Assembly: GCA_964464895.1 (NCBI GenBank)
Contig: CAYXGY010000001.1
Location: forward strand, 62,001 to 126,000
Source of the DNA: Helicobacter_D sp964464895
Lineage (GTDB): Bacteria > Campylobacterota > Campylobacteria > Campylobacterales > Helicobacteraceae
Length of the DNA: 64,000 nucleotides
Reading direction: 5' to 3'
Shown: positions 17,487-25,049 of the stretch, piece by piece
Layout of the letters: each line of letters begins with the position of its first letter
How positions within the stretch are numbered: the stretch's first letter is position 1
The notes under the pieces: model-generated
Told to the model about the DNA's origin: nothing
The model's input: only the letters and a program-made list of their open reading frames with translations
Database searches by the model: none
Position numbers and translations under genes: made by a program

Positions 17487-17795
17487 TTAAAAGCTGGCAC
17501 AAGGGCAATTTTCGCTACCGAATGTTTTCATAAATTCACAATACAGACAGCTTACGCTTCGTTTTGTGCAGATAACCGGAATATCTTTTTTCTTCGCTTG
17601 GGTGCGAAATTTTTTCATTGTATTGTGATTCAGAAAATTTGTAAGCATTACCAAGCAACCAATGTTTTGTGGCAAATCTTTATGATTGACGCTTTCCCTT
17701 CTAGCGTCCCAATGTGTGATAGATTGACAACCTAGATTTTTCAAAACAGCTTTAATGGGCGTAATCTCATCGCCTCCAATCACTAAAACAGACAT
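17487..17795 (-). CDS. DUF2325 domain protein
   Basis: A 102-residue cytoplasmic protein starting MSVLVIGGDE, with the Rossmann-like DUF2325 pattern (GCLVMLTNFLNHNTMKKF). The C-terminal third is cysteine-rich: CTKRSVSCLYC and NCPC give five cysteines that could hold a metal or cluster. It has a strong AAAGGAG site. The gene is divergent from fur and shares with it a 166-base region containing a large inverted repeat, so iron regulation is possible. Function unknown. Confidence 0.7.
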   Translation of the reverse strand: MSVLVIGGDEITPIKAVLKNLGCQSITHWDARRESVNHKDLPQNIGCLVMLTNFLNHNTMKKFRTQAKKKDIPVICTKRSVSCLYCEFMKTFGSENCPCASF

Positions 17796-17853
17796 TAAAC
17801 TCCTTTAAAGATATTTAAGATTTTATTTACAAAATAATAATCAATATCAACTT

Positions 17854-17886
17854 AATATAAAATAAAAATGATTCTTATTTTATATT
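17854..17886. promoter_or_regulatory. 33-base inverted repeat, candidate Fur operator
   Basis: Arms of 12 bases (AATATAAAATAA, 17854-17865; TTATTTTATATT, 17875-17886) are perfectly complementary with a 9-base centre AAATGATTC. The repeat ends at the putative fur -35. A second Fur-box-like stretch, TAATAATCAATATCA (about 17835-17849), lies just left of it. Position and AT-rich dyad suit autoregulation by Fur, but Fur binding is inferred. Confidence 0.5.
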
Positions 17887-17915
17887 TGATTTATTCTATA
17901 ATACTTTGCTATAAT
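17886..17915 (+). promoter_or_regulatory. fur promoter
   Basis: -35-like TTGATT (17886-17891), spacing 18, and an extended -10 TGCTATAAT whose hexamer is 17910-17915. The fur ATG is 46 bases further. Confidence 0.6.
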
Positions 17916-17961
17916 TAATTTATTAGATTGCACACAATACACATAAATTAAGGATTTCTAA

Positions 17962-18420
17962 ATGAAAAAATATACAGAACCCCTCAAGGCTATTTTGGAC
18001 AGATTGCATTTGGCAATTAAAAAAAACAATCTCAAAAACTCCAAACAACGCGAATTTATACTTAGAGCACTCTATGAAGATGGCGGACATTTGAGTCCTG
18101 AAGATATTTTTGCAATCATTCGCAAAACCTGTACCAATGCAAGCATATCCTCCATTTATCGTATTCTCTCATTTCTTGAGAAAGAGGGGTTTATCAGTTC
18201 AATTGAGGTAGATAAAAGTGGAAAACGTTATGAAATCGCAAGTGGTTTGCATCACGACCATATTATTTGTGTGGAGTGTGGGAAAATTGAAGAGTTTTGC
18301 AATAATGAGATTGAAAAGCTGCAAGTAGAGGTTACAAATTCTTATAATGCGAAGCCTGTGGGGCACGATATGTTGCTTTATGTTGTGTGTGAAAAATGTT
18401 TAAAAAAGGCTGAAAAATAA
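17962..18420 (+). CDS. fur: ferric uptake regulator Fur
   Basis: Iron-responsive repressor of 152 residues. A winged-helix N-terminal domain (KNSKQREFILRAL, LSPEDIF, SISSIYRIL) precedes a dimerisation domain with the metal-binding HHDHIICVECGKIEEF and C-terminal CEKC. In Helicobacter, Fur acts both with and without iron and controls its own gene; here a large dyad lies directly before the promoter. PerR is the nearest alternative, but the N-terminal extension and both CxxC pairs fit Fur. Confidence 0.9.
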   Translation: MKKYTEPLKAILDRLHLAIKKNNLKNSKQREFILRALYEDGGHLSPEDIFAIIRKTCTNASISSIYRILSFLEKEGFISSIEVDKSGKRYEIASGLHHDHIICVECGKIEEFCNNEIEKLQVEVTNSYNAKPVGHDMLLYVVCEKCLKKAEK

Positions 18421-18433
18421 TTTTATTTTTTCT

Positions 18434-19273
18434 TTAGTGTAATAAAGGAATAGGATTGGAATCCAATAAGGCTTTAGCATAGCATAGAATCTCTGGGCGA
18501 TATTCAAAGTGCATTGTGTCATAATGCCACCAACGTCCGCCCCAAATAAAATTTTCACTTTCAAAAGCTTCAACAATTTCCAATGGGATTGTAGCAACGG
18601 ATTGAGGAGCACTCAAAACTTGGTTTTGCAAATCCCATAACCAATAACGCGAATTGGCTACATTAATGTCTATTGCGATTCCGAAGCTGTGCGCACTTAG
18701 GTTTTTAGAATTGGCAATTTTGCGCCATTTAAATGTTCCGCCAATATTTTGTAGATAAACTTTAAAATTAGGATTGGATTCTATGAGTTTTGCTAAACGA
18801 TTGCGGACGCGTTTTAATGCCTCGTAAGCACCATTTTGAGTATTGAATAATATTTCTGTCCCATCTAACCAAATAAGAGGCTTTAGGTATTGCTTCACTT
18901 CTATTTCATTTGCACCATACAGATGAGCAAAAAGCGAAATATCACGAATCCTAGAGCTGTCTTCATAGGGTTTTTTGGCGAAATTGCCTATTGGGTAGGG
19001 AAATATGAAAGAATCTACTAATTTTGGATTTTGCAAAGATTCTTTATAGGCAAGTGGGTTTGTAGAGTCTAGCGCAAGATTCCAAATCAAAGATTGATTG
19101 GAGCGGAATCTTAAAATGTTTTGAGACTCACATTCTAGTGTGGGATAAGATTCTAATAAGCAATGTGTGGCAATTTGAGAATTTAATTCTGAAGTTTTAG
19201 GGCAGGTTTGGTCTGCTCCAAGTAGGATTTTTGTGGCTAAAAGTGCGCCAATAATCAGGACTTTAGAGGACAA
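18434..19273 (-). CDS. secreted M15-type peptidase (D-Ala-D-Ala carboxypeptidase-like)
   Basis: A 279-residue protein with an N-terminal signal (VLIIGALLATKILLGA). The C-terminal half has the zinc site of the M15 family: SAHSFGIAIDIN (His and Asp ligands), and FIWGGRWWHYDTMHFEYRP (third His). Such enzymes trim the peptide stems of peptidoglycan. The start is TTG, with AAGGA six bases upstream, overlapping the DUF493 gene by 11 bases. It is convergent with fur. Confidence 0.8.
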   Translation of the reverse strand: MSSKVLIIGALLATKILLGADQTCPKTSELNSQIATHCLLESYPTLECESQNILRFRSNQSLIWNLALDSTNPLAYKESLQNPKLVDSFIFPYPIGNFAKKPYEDSSRIRDISLFAHLYGANEIEVKQYLKPLIWLDGTEILFNTQNGAYEALKRVRNRLAKLIESNPNFKVYLQNIGGTFKWRKIANSKNLSAHSFGIAIDINVANSRYWLWDLQNQVLSAPQSVATIPLEIVEAFESENFIWGGRWWHYDTMHFEYRPEILCYAKALLDSNPIPLLH

Positions 19274-19508
19274 ACTTTATCCTTGAATCGTGATAAAACT
19301 TCGCAAATATTGCATCACGTTCTTCTTGATTATCTACAACCACTTCTATATTAATGCTATGATATTTGCCTCCTTTGCTTTCTTTGGCTGGAGTATAGAT
19401 AAATTCCTTGTTGAGAATTTCAAGCGTGGCTAAATGCAATTCCTCTTTGCTATTGCCAATAATACGATAATGCCAAGTGCAAGGATAGGGAATCTTTTGT
19501 TCTTTCAT
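19263..19508 (-). CDS. DUF493 (YbeD-like) protein
   Basis: An 81-residue protein of the YbeD/DUF493 family with an ACT-like ferredoxin fold (YPCTWHYRIIGNS, KGGKYHSINIEVVV). A regulatory small-molecule-binding role is suggested by fold only. It overlaps both neighbours, ybgC and the M15 peptidase gene, by a few bases; DUF493 followed by the YbgC gene is also the H. pylori arrangement as I recall. Confidence 0.85.
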   Translation of the reverse strand: MKEQKIPYPCTWHYRIIGNSKEELHLATLEILNKEFIYTPAKESKGGKYHSINIEVVVDNQEERDAIFAKFYHDSRIKFVL

Positions 19509-19903
19509 TGTTCGCCTCTTAAGGTGTCAAAGACTTTCTGCGCCCACATTGGTATTTTGGTGATTTTTTGCGACTTGGAATTGATACAGACAAGCGTCAT
19601 TGTAGCAGAAAAAACTTTTTTAGGAGTTTTGGAATTTGCAAGATAAATCGTTTGCAAGAGGCTTAAAGAAGCGGATTTTTGCTCCAAAACCTGCGTTTGC
19701 ACTTCTAATAAATCGCCAAGTTTGGCTGGATAGTGGAATTGGATTTGCATTTCTTTGACAACAAATCCAATATCATTTTGTAAGGGCATTATTCCTGATT
19801 GAAAGAATGCTTCACTACGTGCGCGTTCGCAATATTTTAGATAGTTTGTGTGATATACGATTCCACCACAATCCGTGTCTTCATAATAGATTCTAATTTG
19901 CAT
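19505..19903 (-). CDS. ybgC: acyl-CoA thioesterase YbgC
   Basis: Hot-dog-fold thioesterase of 132 residues. The signature YEDTDCGGIVYHTNYLKYCERAR includes the catalytic Asp and His/Tyr region typical of YbgC/4-hydroxybenzoyl-CoA thioesterases. In other proteobacteria YbgC is linked to Tol-Pal; here it sits with DUF493. Substrate is not determinable from sequence. Confidence 0.85.
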   Translation of the reverse strand: MQIRIYYEDTDCGGIVYHTNYLKYCERARSEAFFQSGIMPLQNDIGFVVKEMQIQFHYPAKLGDLLEVQTQVLEQKSASLSLLQTIYLANSKTPKKVFSATMTLVCINSKSQKITKIPMWAQKVFDTLRGEQ

Positions 19904-19970
19904 TATAGTGTCCTCTTAATTGTAATCTTTATTATAAATTGATTTTTGCAAAACCACTTTAGCAAGGTTA

Positions 19971-20732
19971 TCATAAAAATCCAAAGAATTGGCATAAAAT
20001 GACACAAAGAAATCCTAAGAATAAAAAGGGGACGAAGGGAATCTCTAGTCTTTGTGGATTGGATTTGGGATAATGCTTAAAGATTAAGAGTGTAAAAAGT
20101 GCTAAACTAGAAGCGCAAAATATTGCCAAGATTCCACAAAAGCCACCGAGTGCTGCACCGAGTGTGCCAAAAACGATAATATCGCCTTCACCTAGCACTT
20201 CTTTGTGTGTGAGACTTCCTAAAGAGAGTCGCAAAAAACTTGCCAATCCCATAAAGCAGGTAGAGAATAAGAGCGATTCTGCCCAAGCAACGTCTAGTAA
20301 GCTAGCGGGCAATATCATCACGCCATAACTTATTCCTAATGCTAAATTAAAAAAGTTTAAAACATCTGGAATTTCTAAAAAATTCCAATCAATAACACTT
20401 AATACATAAAAGCACAAAAGAAGCCAAAACAGAATGATTCCCCAAGCCCCAAGCCAACAATAACAAAAGATAGCTAAGATTCCTCCTAAAATCTCACTCA
20501 ATAGATAATAGAGTGGAATTTTGGTGCGACAATAGGAGCATTTGCCGTGATAAAGCAAAAAAGAAAGCAGAGGAATTTTCTCACGCCATTTGAGTTTGGT
20601 TTGGCAATGCGGACAAAAGGAATCAGGAGAAATAATACTAATGGAACGTGGGATACGATAGATTAAAACATTGGCAAAAGAACCAAAAGAGAGTCCAAAA
20701 CAAAAGATAAAAAGCCACTCTAACCATTCCAT
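19971..20732 (-). CDS. prepilin peptidase (PilD/GspO type)
   Basis: Integral membrane aspartic protease (A24) that cleaves and N-methylates type IV-like prepilins. The 253-residue protein has a cytoplasmic N-terminal loop with two cysteine pairs (CPHC and CSYC), then about seven further hydrophobic segments. Both catalytic Asp regions are present: VIDWNFLEIPD and GEGDIIVFG. No pilin, GspE-type ATPase or platform gene is encoded in the window. Candidates for its substrate are competence pseudopilins elsewhere in the genome. Confidence 0.85.
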   Translation of the reverse strand: MEWLEWLFIFCFGLSFGSFANVLIYRIPRSISIISPDSFCPHCQTKLKWREKIPLLSFLLYHGKCSYCRTKIPLYYLLSEILGGILAIFCYCWLGAWGIILFWLLLCFYVLSVIDWNFLEIPDVLNFFNLALGISYGVMILPASLLDVAWAESLLFSTCFMGLASFLRLSLGSLTHKEVLGEGDIIVFGTLGAALGGFCGILAIFCASSLALFTLLIFKHYPKSNPQRLEIPFVPFLFLGFLCVILCQFFGFL

Positions 20733-20746
20733 AAGATTCCTCTTTT

Positions 20747-20755
20747 TGCTACAAT
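20747..20755 (+). promoter_or_regulatory. extended -10 for nadD
   Basis: TGCTACAAT fits the extended -10 TGnTATAAT with one mismatch and lies about 73 bases before the nadD ATG. It is just outside the divergent prepilin peptidase start. Confidence 0.4.
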
Positions 20756-20827
20756 TTTATCTAAATTTTTAATAGAGTTTTTGTTAATTTGAGAATTTAT
20801 TATTTTGAGCAGAAATAAGGACGAGAA

Positions 20828-21445
20828 ATGCAACGCAGTTTTGCTGTTTTTGGTGGCTCATTTGACCCTCCACATTGGGGGCATTTGCGCATTATAGAAT
20901 CTGCATTGACACAACTTGAGATTGATAAACTTTTTGTCGTGCCAAATTTTTTAAACCCTTTTAAAAGCGATTTTTGTTTCTCTCCAAATCTTCGCCTAGA
21001 ATGGCTTAGGATTCTATGTCAAGACTTCTCTAATGCAGTGGAGGTGCTAGACTATGAAGTGCGCCAAAATGCACCCACACCGACTTATCAAACCTTGCAA
21101 TTTATGCAACAATCTTACTCTATCAAACTAAAGGATAAAGTTTATTTACTACTTGGTGCAGACAATGTAGAATCTTTGCATCGGTGGCAAAATTTTGATT
21201 GGCTTAAAAAAAATGTAGAATTTGTTATAATTCCACGTAAGGGCTTTGGGATTCCACAAGGGTTTCAGATTCTACCATTTTGTGAGCTAGACATAAGTTC
21301 TATGCAGATTCGTCATCAGTTAGCTAGCGGGGATTATGCAAACCTATCTTCTCTAGTTCCACAGCCTATTTTAGAGAGAATATTAAAGGAAACACATTGC
21401 AAGAAAACAGACAAGAAGTCCTCAACGCAATTCGTCAAATCATAG
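20828..21445 (+). CDS. nadD: nicotinate-nucleotide adenylyltransferase
   Basis: Adds AMP to nicotinate mononucleotide, a late step of NAD synthesis. The 205-residue protein starts with the nucleotidyltransferase motif VFGGSFDPPHWGHL, and ends in the second motif SSMQIRHQLASG (family: ISSTxIR). The last 49 bases overlap rsfS, which is translated from a TTG inside nadD. Confidence 0.9.
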   Translation: MQRSFAVFGGSFDPPHWGHLRIIESALTQLEIDKLFVVPNFLNPFKSDFCFSPNLRLEWLRILCQDFSNAVEVLDYEVRQNAPTPTYQTLQFMQQSYSIKLKDKVYLLLGADNVESLHRWQNFDWLKKNVEFVIIPRKGFGIPQGFQILPFCELDISSMQIRHQLASGDYANLSSLVPQPILERILKETHCKKTDKKSSTQFVKS

Positions 21446-21756
21446 AAGAAAAAAAGGGCGAGAATATTGAGGTTTTTAATCTCAAGAAAACAGATTATTT
21501 CGTAGATTTTGTCGTGATTGCCACAGCACTTGTGGATAGACACGCAATGGCACTTTTGGAGGAGCTAAAAAAACAGCTCAAGCTTAAAGGAGAGAAGTTT
21601 TTTCATATTGATGAAGAGAATCCGGATTGGATTGTGATAGATTTGGGTGATATTATTATTCATCTTTTTACAGAAAATCAACGCAAGAAATTCAATTTAG
21701 AAGAGTTTTTACAAAAACTACTCCAAGACAAAGAAAGAAAAGACAAAAATGTATAA
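21397..21756 (+). CDS. rsfS: ribosomal silencing factor RsfS
   Basis: Binds ribosomal protein uL14 and blocks joining of subunits when nutrients are low. The 119-residue protein has the DUF143/Iojap signature (FVDFVVIATALVDRHAMALL, DWIVIDLGDIIIHLFT). It starts with TTG, preceded by AAAGGA at a good six-base distance, inside the 3' end of nadD; this pairing with nadD is usual in bacteria. Confidence 0.9.
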   Translation: MQENRQEVLNAIRQIIEEKKGENIEVFNLKKTDYFVDFVVIATALVDRHAMALLEELKKQLKLKGEKFFHIDEENPDWIVIDLGDIIIHLFTENQRKKFNLEEFLQKLLQDKERKDKNV

Positions 21757-22105
21757 AGAATTAACCCAAGAAGAACAATATGTGATTCTACATAAAGGCA
21801 CTGAAGCACCCTTTAGCGGAGAATTTGAAAACTTCTTTGAAACAGGAATCTACCATTGCAAACAATGCAATCAAGCATTATATGACTCTCAAAGCAAATT
21901 CCATAGCGGTTGTGGTTGGGCTAGTTTTGACGATTGTTTGCAAGGGGCGGTGAAAGAGCAATTAGACGCAGATGGTAAGAGAGTAGAAATCATTTGTGCA
22001 AAATGTGGTGGGCATTTGGGGCATATATTTTTGGGTGAGGGATTCACGCAGAAAAATACGCGTCATTGTGTCAATTCTATTTCATTGACTTTTACGAAAA
22101 GTTAA
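21749..22105 (+). CDS. msrB: peptide-methionine (R)-S-oxide reductase
   Basis: Repairs oxidised methionine (R epimer). The 118-residue protein has four zinc cysteines (about 37, 40, 83, 86), and the catalytic Cys107 in RHCVNS. It is the single-domain cytoplasmic form with no signal peptide and no fused MsrA. It overlaps the end of rsfS by eight bases. Confidence 0.9.
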   Translation: MYKELTQEEQYVILHKGTEAPFSGEFENFFETGIYHCKQCNQALYDSQSKFHSGCGWASFDDCLQGAVKEQLDADGKRVEIICAKCGGHLGHIFLGEGFTQKNTRHCVNSISLTFTKS

Positions 22106-22123
22106 TTTGGATTGTGTTATAAA

Positions 22124-22140
22124 TGGAATAAAATTTGCTT
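22124..22140 (+). promoter_or_regulatory. sigma54 (RpoN) promoter of flgL
   Basis: TGGAATAAAATTTGCTT shows the invariant GG (22125-22126) and GC (22137-22138) exactly ten bases apart, with the T-rich run before GC. The flgL ATG is 45 bases downstream. FlgL is RpoN-controlled in H. pylori as I recall. Confidence 0.8.
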
Positions 22141-22184
22141 GATAGTTTCAAACAAAGACTAAGATTTGGATAAAGGATAAGGGA

Positions 22185-24800
22185 ATGCGAATCGGAACTA
22201 GCTCAAGATATATCAATATGCAATATCAGCAAAATAGGGCACAAACAGGCTTGGAAACTACTTTGGCTCAAATGAGTGGGCAAAAAATCCAATTTGGCTA
22301 TCAAGGAACTTCTATTTTCAATAAAACTTTAGCATTAGATTATAATCTCGCGACTTTAAATCAAAGCCACGCACTCGCAACCAATGCTTTAACCTATACC
22401 AAGCATACCGATACTGCATTGAGTGATTTAACCAAAAATATGGACAAATTCAAAACCAAATTGATTCAAGGTGCAAATGCAGGGCATAGTGAGACTTCGC
22501 GCATTGCAATCGCAAAGGATTTGAAATCTATTCGCGACCACTTTTTGACGCTTGCAAATAGTTCTGTGGGCGGTGAGTATATCTTCGGAGGCACAGCAAC
22601 AACACGAATACCTTTTAATGCAGATGGAAGTTATAATGGTAATAATGCGACCCTTAACGCCTTGCTTGGCTCTAATAATTCTGTTACTTATAACATTACA
22701 GGGGCAGAATTATTCTTTGGTTCAGACAATGATAAAAATCGTATGATTTCTACTAATGTGCCAAAATTCAACCAAAGTTATCTTAATCCAACAATTATGT
22801 ATCCTACTCACCCAACAGGCGTAAGTGAAGAAGTATATATTACAGCGGGCGATACTCTGAGGGATTTAGTCGGAGACAATGATGCGGATACTAGCAATAA
22901 CCCTCCAGAAGTGTTTTATATTACAGGACGCAAAGCAGATGGCACAGCGTTTAAATCCAAATTTTCTATGGATATTTCCTATACAGATAAGAATCAAGCT
23001 GCCACAGTGCAAGACTTATTAGACAAAATCGGACGTGAGTTTGGCAACACAGAGGTGAGTCAAGCAGTAGAAGTCACAGTTAATAAATGGGGAGAAATTG
23101 AAATCAAAGATTTAACCGGTGGTCGTTCCAATATTGAATTTTATATGATTTCTAGTAGTTATCAAGACCCAAATAATCCTGATGGTGTGGGCACAAATGA
23201 TATTGATACCTTATTAAATAGTGGTGTAAAAGTTAATACTTATGTGCAAAGTCCTTTTCTTGGCACTTTTTCTAGTGAGAGTATTACTTCAATAGAGGAT
23301 TACAACGACCATCGTATCCATACGATTCCAACGACTTTTAGAACACATACCAATGAAATTGCCAAAACAAACACTCTATTGAGTGATATTTTCCCAGATG
23401 ATGTTACCTCTCTTACTCTAAGTGGGACAGAGGGAAACACTGCATTAGACCAAGCAGGGGTGGCAGTAGCTCCTACAAACTTCGCCATTACGCCCACAAC
23501 CACCGTGCAAGACTTAATGGACGAGATGAAGCGAGTGTATGGTGCAAATGGCGATGTAGATGTGCAATTTTCTGAAGGCAAAATTATAATAGTGGATAAT
23601 AATGTTTCCAAAAAGAATCCACCAGATAGAGACGAAAAAGAATTGCCTTATATCGGGGAAAGCTCCCTTAGTGTTACTTTAACCACCAATGACGCAGGGG
23701 GGAATCCTATTAACGGATTCCGTAATGATTATAGTGTGGAATATGACCGCGTAGGATTTTCGCGCAATGGTGGAACACTTAGTTCTAATGTCTCTCAAAT
23801 TGTACGTGCTACAAATGAGTATGCCACAATGGATACAAAACTTTCTGAAGTTGCTGGAGTAGGGCTTGATGGACACACTTATAATTTTGAAGTAAAAGAT
23901 GTCAATGGAGTTCCCATTAGTGGTAGGATAGAATTTAGAGACGCGGGTAGTGTGCTCGTGATAGAGAGCCCAGCGCAAATGAATGGGACAAACATTGCAG
24001 GAATTGAGATTCCTATTTTGCAAGCTAATGGAAATCCACCACAAGTAGCCGGAGATGCAACCCCAGCCGATGATGTAACTTATCAGCAGTTGGCAGATGT
24101 AATGGGAATGGTGATGAATCTTAGCAACTCAAATCCGGGTGATTTGGCGAATGTGTTTAATGCGGCAGCAAACTTCAATAATCCAGCTGAAAAGGCTTCC
24201 TATGAAACAATGTTAGGGCAAGCTAAGAATAATGTGTGGATTGGGCTTGATGTCAATGGGCAATTACAATTAAAAGACCTCAATCGCATACCTACGCGTA
24301 TGGAATTTACGCTTTATGATGATGAGAGTAGTAATTTTGAATTAGACCCTCTAACCGGGCGTGTGGATACTACGGAGCGTCCGGCTTTGACTTTTCAAGC
24401 CAATAATGCAATTATAGGTGAAGACCCGCATGTGAATTTCTTTCAGCAAGTTGATGCGATTATTAAAGCCGTAGAGGATGGCGTCTATCGACCTGGTTCT
24501 GATAACTATGATGATTCTATGCGGAATCCCGGGATTCAAAATGCTATTGAAATCTTTGATCATTTAGCAGACCACGTGAATAAAGTGCATACTAAAAACG
24601 GGGCGCAAGGAAATGCGTTTGAATATTCTATTGAGCGCACAGAAACCCTTATTGTGCAAGTAAAAACTTTGCGCTCTGATACGATTGATACAGATTTTGC
24701 TGAAAATTATTTGAACTTTGCTACCTTATCTTTGAATTATCAAGCAATGCTTTCAAGTATTGGCAAGATTTCTCAACTCTCTCTTGTAAATTATATTTAA
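22185..24800 (+). CDS. flgL: flagellar hook-associated protein 3
   Basis: Second hook-filament junction protein, next to FlgK in the structure. The N-terminal helix region (MRIGTSSRYINMQYQQNRAQ) and the C-terminal one (NFATLSLNYQAMLSSIGKIS, ending LVNYI) match flagellin-like D0 domains. The 871-residue length, far above the 317 of Salmonella, is normal for Helicobacter and Campylobacter FlgL because of a large variable central domain rich in Asn, Asp and Gly. Transcription is from a sigma54 promoter. Confidence 0.9.
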   Translation: MRIGTSSRYINMQYQQNRAQTGLETTLAQMSGQKIQFGYQGTSIFNKTLALDYNLATLNQSHALATNALTYTKHTDTALSDLTKNMDKFKTKLIQGANAGHSETSRIAIAKDLKSIRDHFLTLANSSVGGEYIFGGTATTRIPFNADGSYNGNNATLNALLGSNNSVTYNITGAELFFGSDNDKNRMISTNVPKFNQSYLNPTIMYPTHPTGVSEEVYITAGDTLRDLVGDNDADTSNNPPEVFYITGRKADGTAFKSKFSMDISYTDKNQAATVQDLLDKIGREFGNTEVSQAVEVTVNKWGEIEIKDLTGGRSNIEFYMISSSYQDPNNPDGVGTNDIDTLLNSGVKVNTYVQSPFLGTFSSESITSIEDYNDHRIHTIPTTFRTHTNEIAKTNTLLSDIFPDDVTSLTLSGTEGNTALDQAGVAVAPTNFAITPTTTVQDLMDEMKRVYGANGDVDVQFSEGKIIIVDNNVSKKNPPDRDEKELPYIGESSLSVTLTTNDAGGNPINGFRNDYSVEYDRVGFSRNGGTLSSNVSQIVRATNEYATMDTKLSEVAGVGLDGHTYNFEVKDVNGVPISGRIEFRDAGSVLVIESPAQMNGTNIAGIEIPILQANGNPPQVAGDATPADDVTYQQLADVMGMVMNLSNSNPGDLANVFNAAANFNNPAEKASYETMLGQAKNNVWIGLDVNGQLQLKDLNRIPTRMEFTLYDDESSNFELDPLTGRVDTTERPALTFQANNAIIGEDPHVNFFQQVDAIIKAVEDGVYRPGSDNYDDSMRNPGIQNAIEIFDHLADHVNKVHTKNGAQGNAFEYSIERTETLIVQVKTLRSDTIDTDFAENYLNFATLSLNYQAMLSSIGKISQLSLVNYI

Positions 24801-24815
24801 GAGGATTCACTAGAT

Positions 24816-24889
24816 GAGGGAATCTCCCTTTAAGATTCTAACCCCTCACATTGACTAATGCACTGTGTCCTTGCGTGATTCTGCAAGGA
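24816..24889 (+). repeat. small hairpins after flgL
   Basis: AGGGA-ATC-TCCCT (24817-24829) is a small hairpin 16 bases after the flgL stop and is followed by TT. A second hairpin has perfect 7-base arms, TCCTTGC (24868-24874) and GCAAGGA (24883-24889). Either may end flgL transcription. The rest of the interval to 25019 has no ORF I can support. Confidence 0.35.
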
Positions 24890-25019
24890 AATATGGCAAT
24901 CTATAATCTTACATAGTTCATTTATCAATGAAACTTTCAAAGAGAAGTTTTGTATTATGGATTGCTACACGTGATAAACCACGCCCACAATGACTTAAGA
25001 AAAGAGTAGAATCTCGCGA

Positions 25020-25049
25020 GCATAAGCGGAGCAGCTAGGCTGCTTATGC
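25020..25049. repeat. stem-loop at the 3' end of the calcium-module gene
   Basis: GCATAAGC (25020-25027) pairs with GCTTATGC (25042-25049), continued inside by AGC/GCT after a two-base bulge. The stop codon (25044-25046) is within the stem. No T-tract follows on either strand, so it may be a terminator or an RNA-stability element. Confidence 0.4.
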
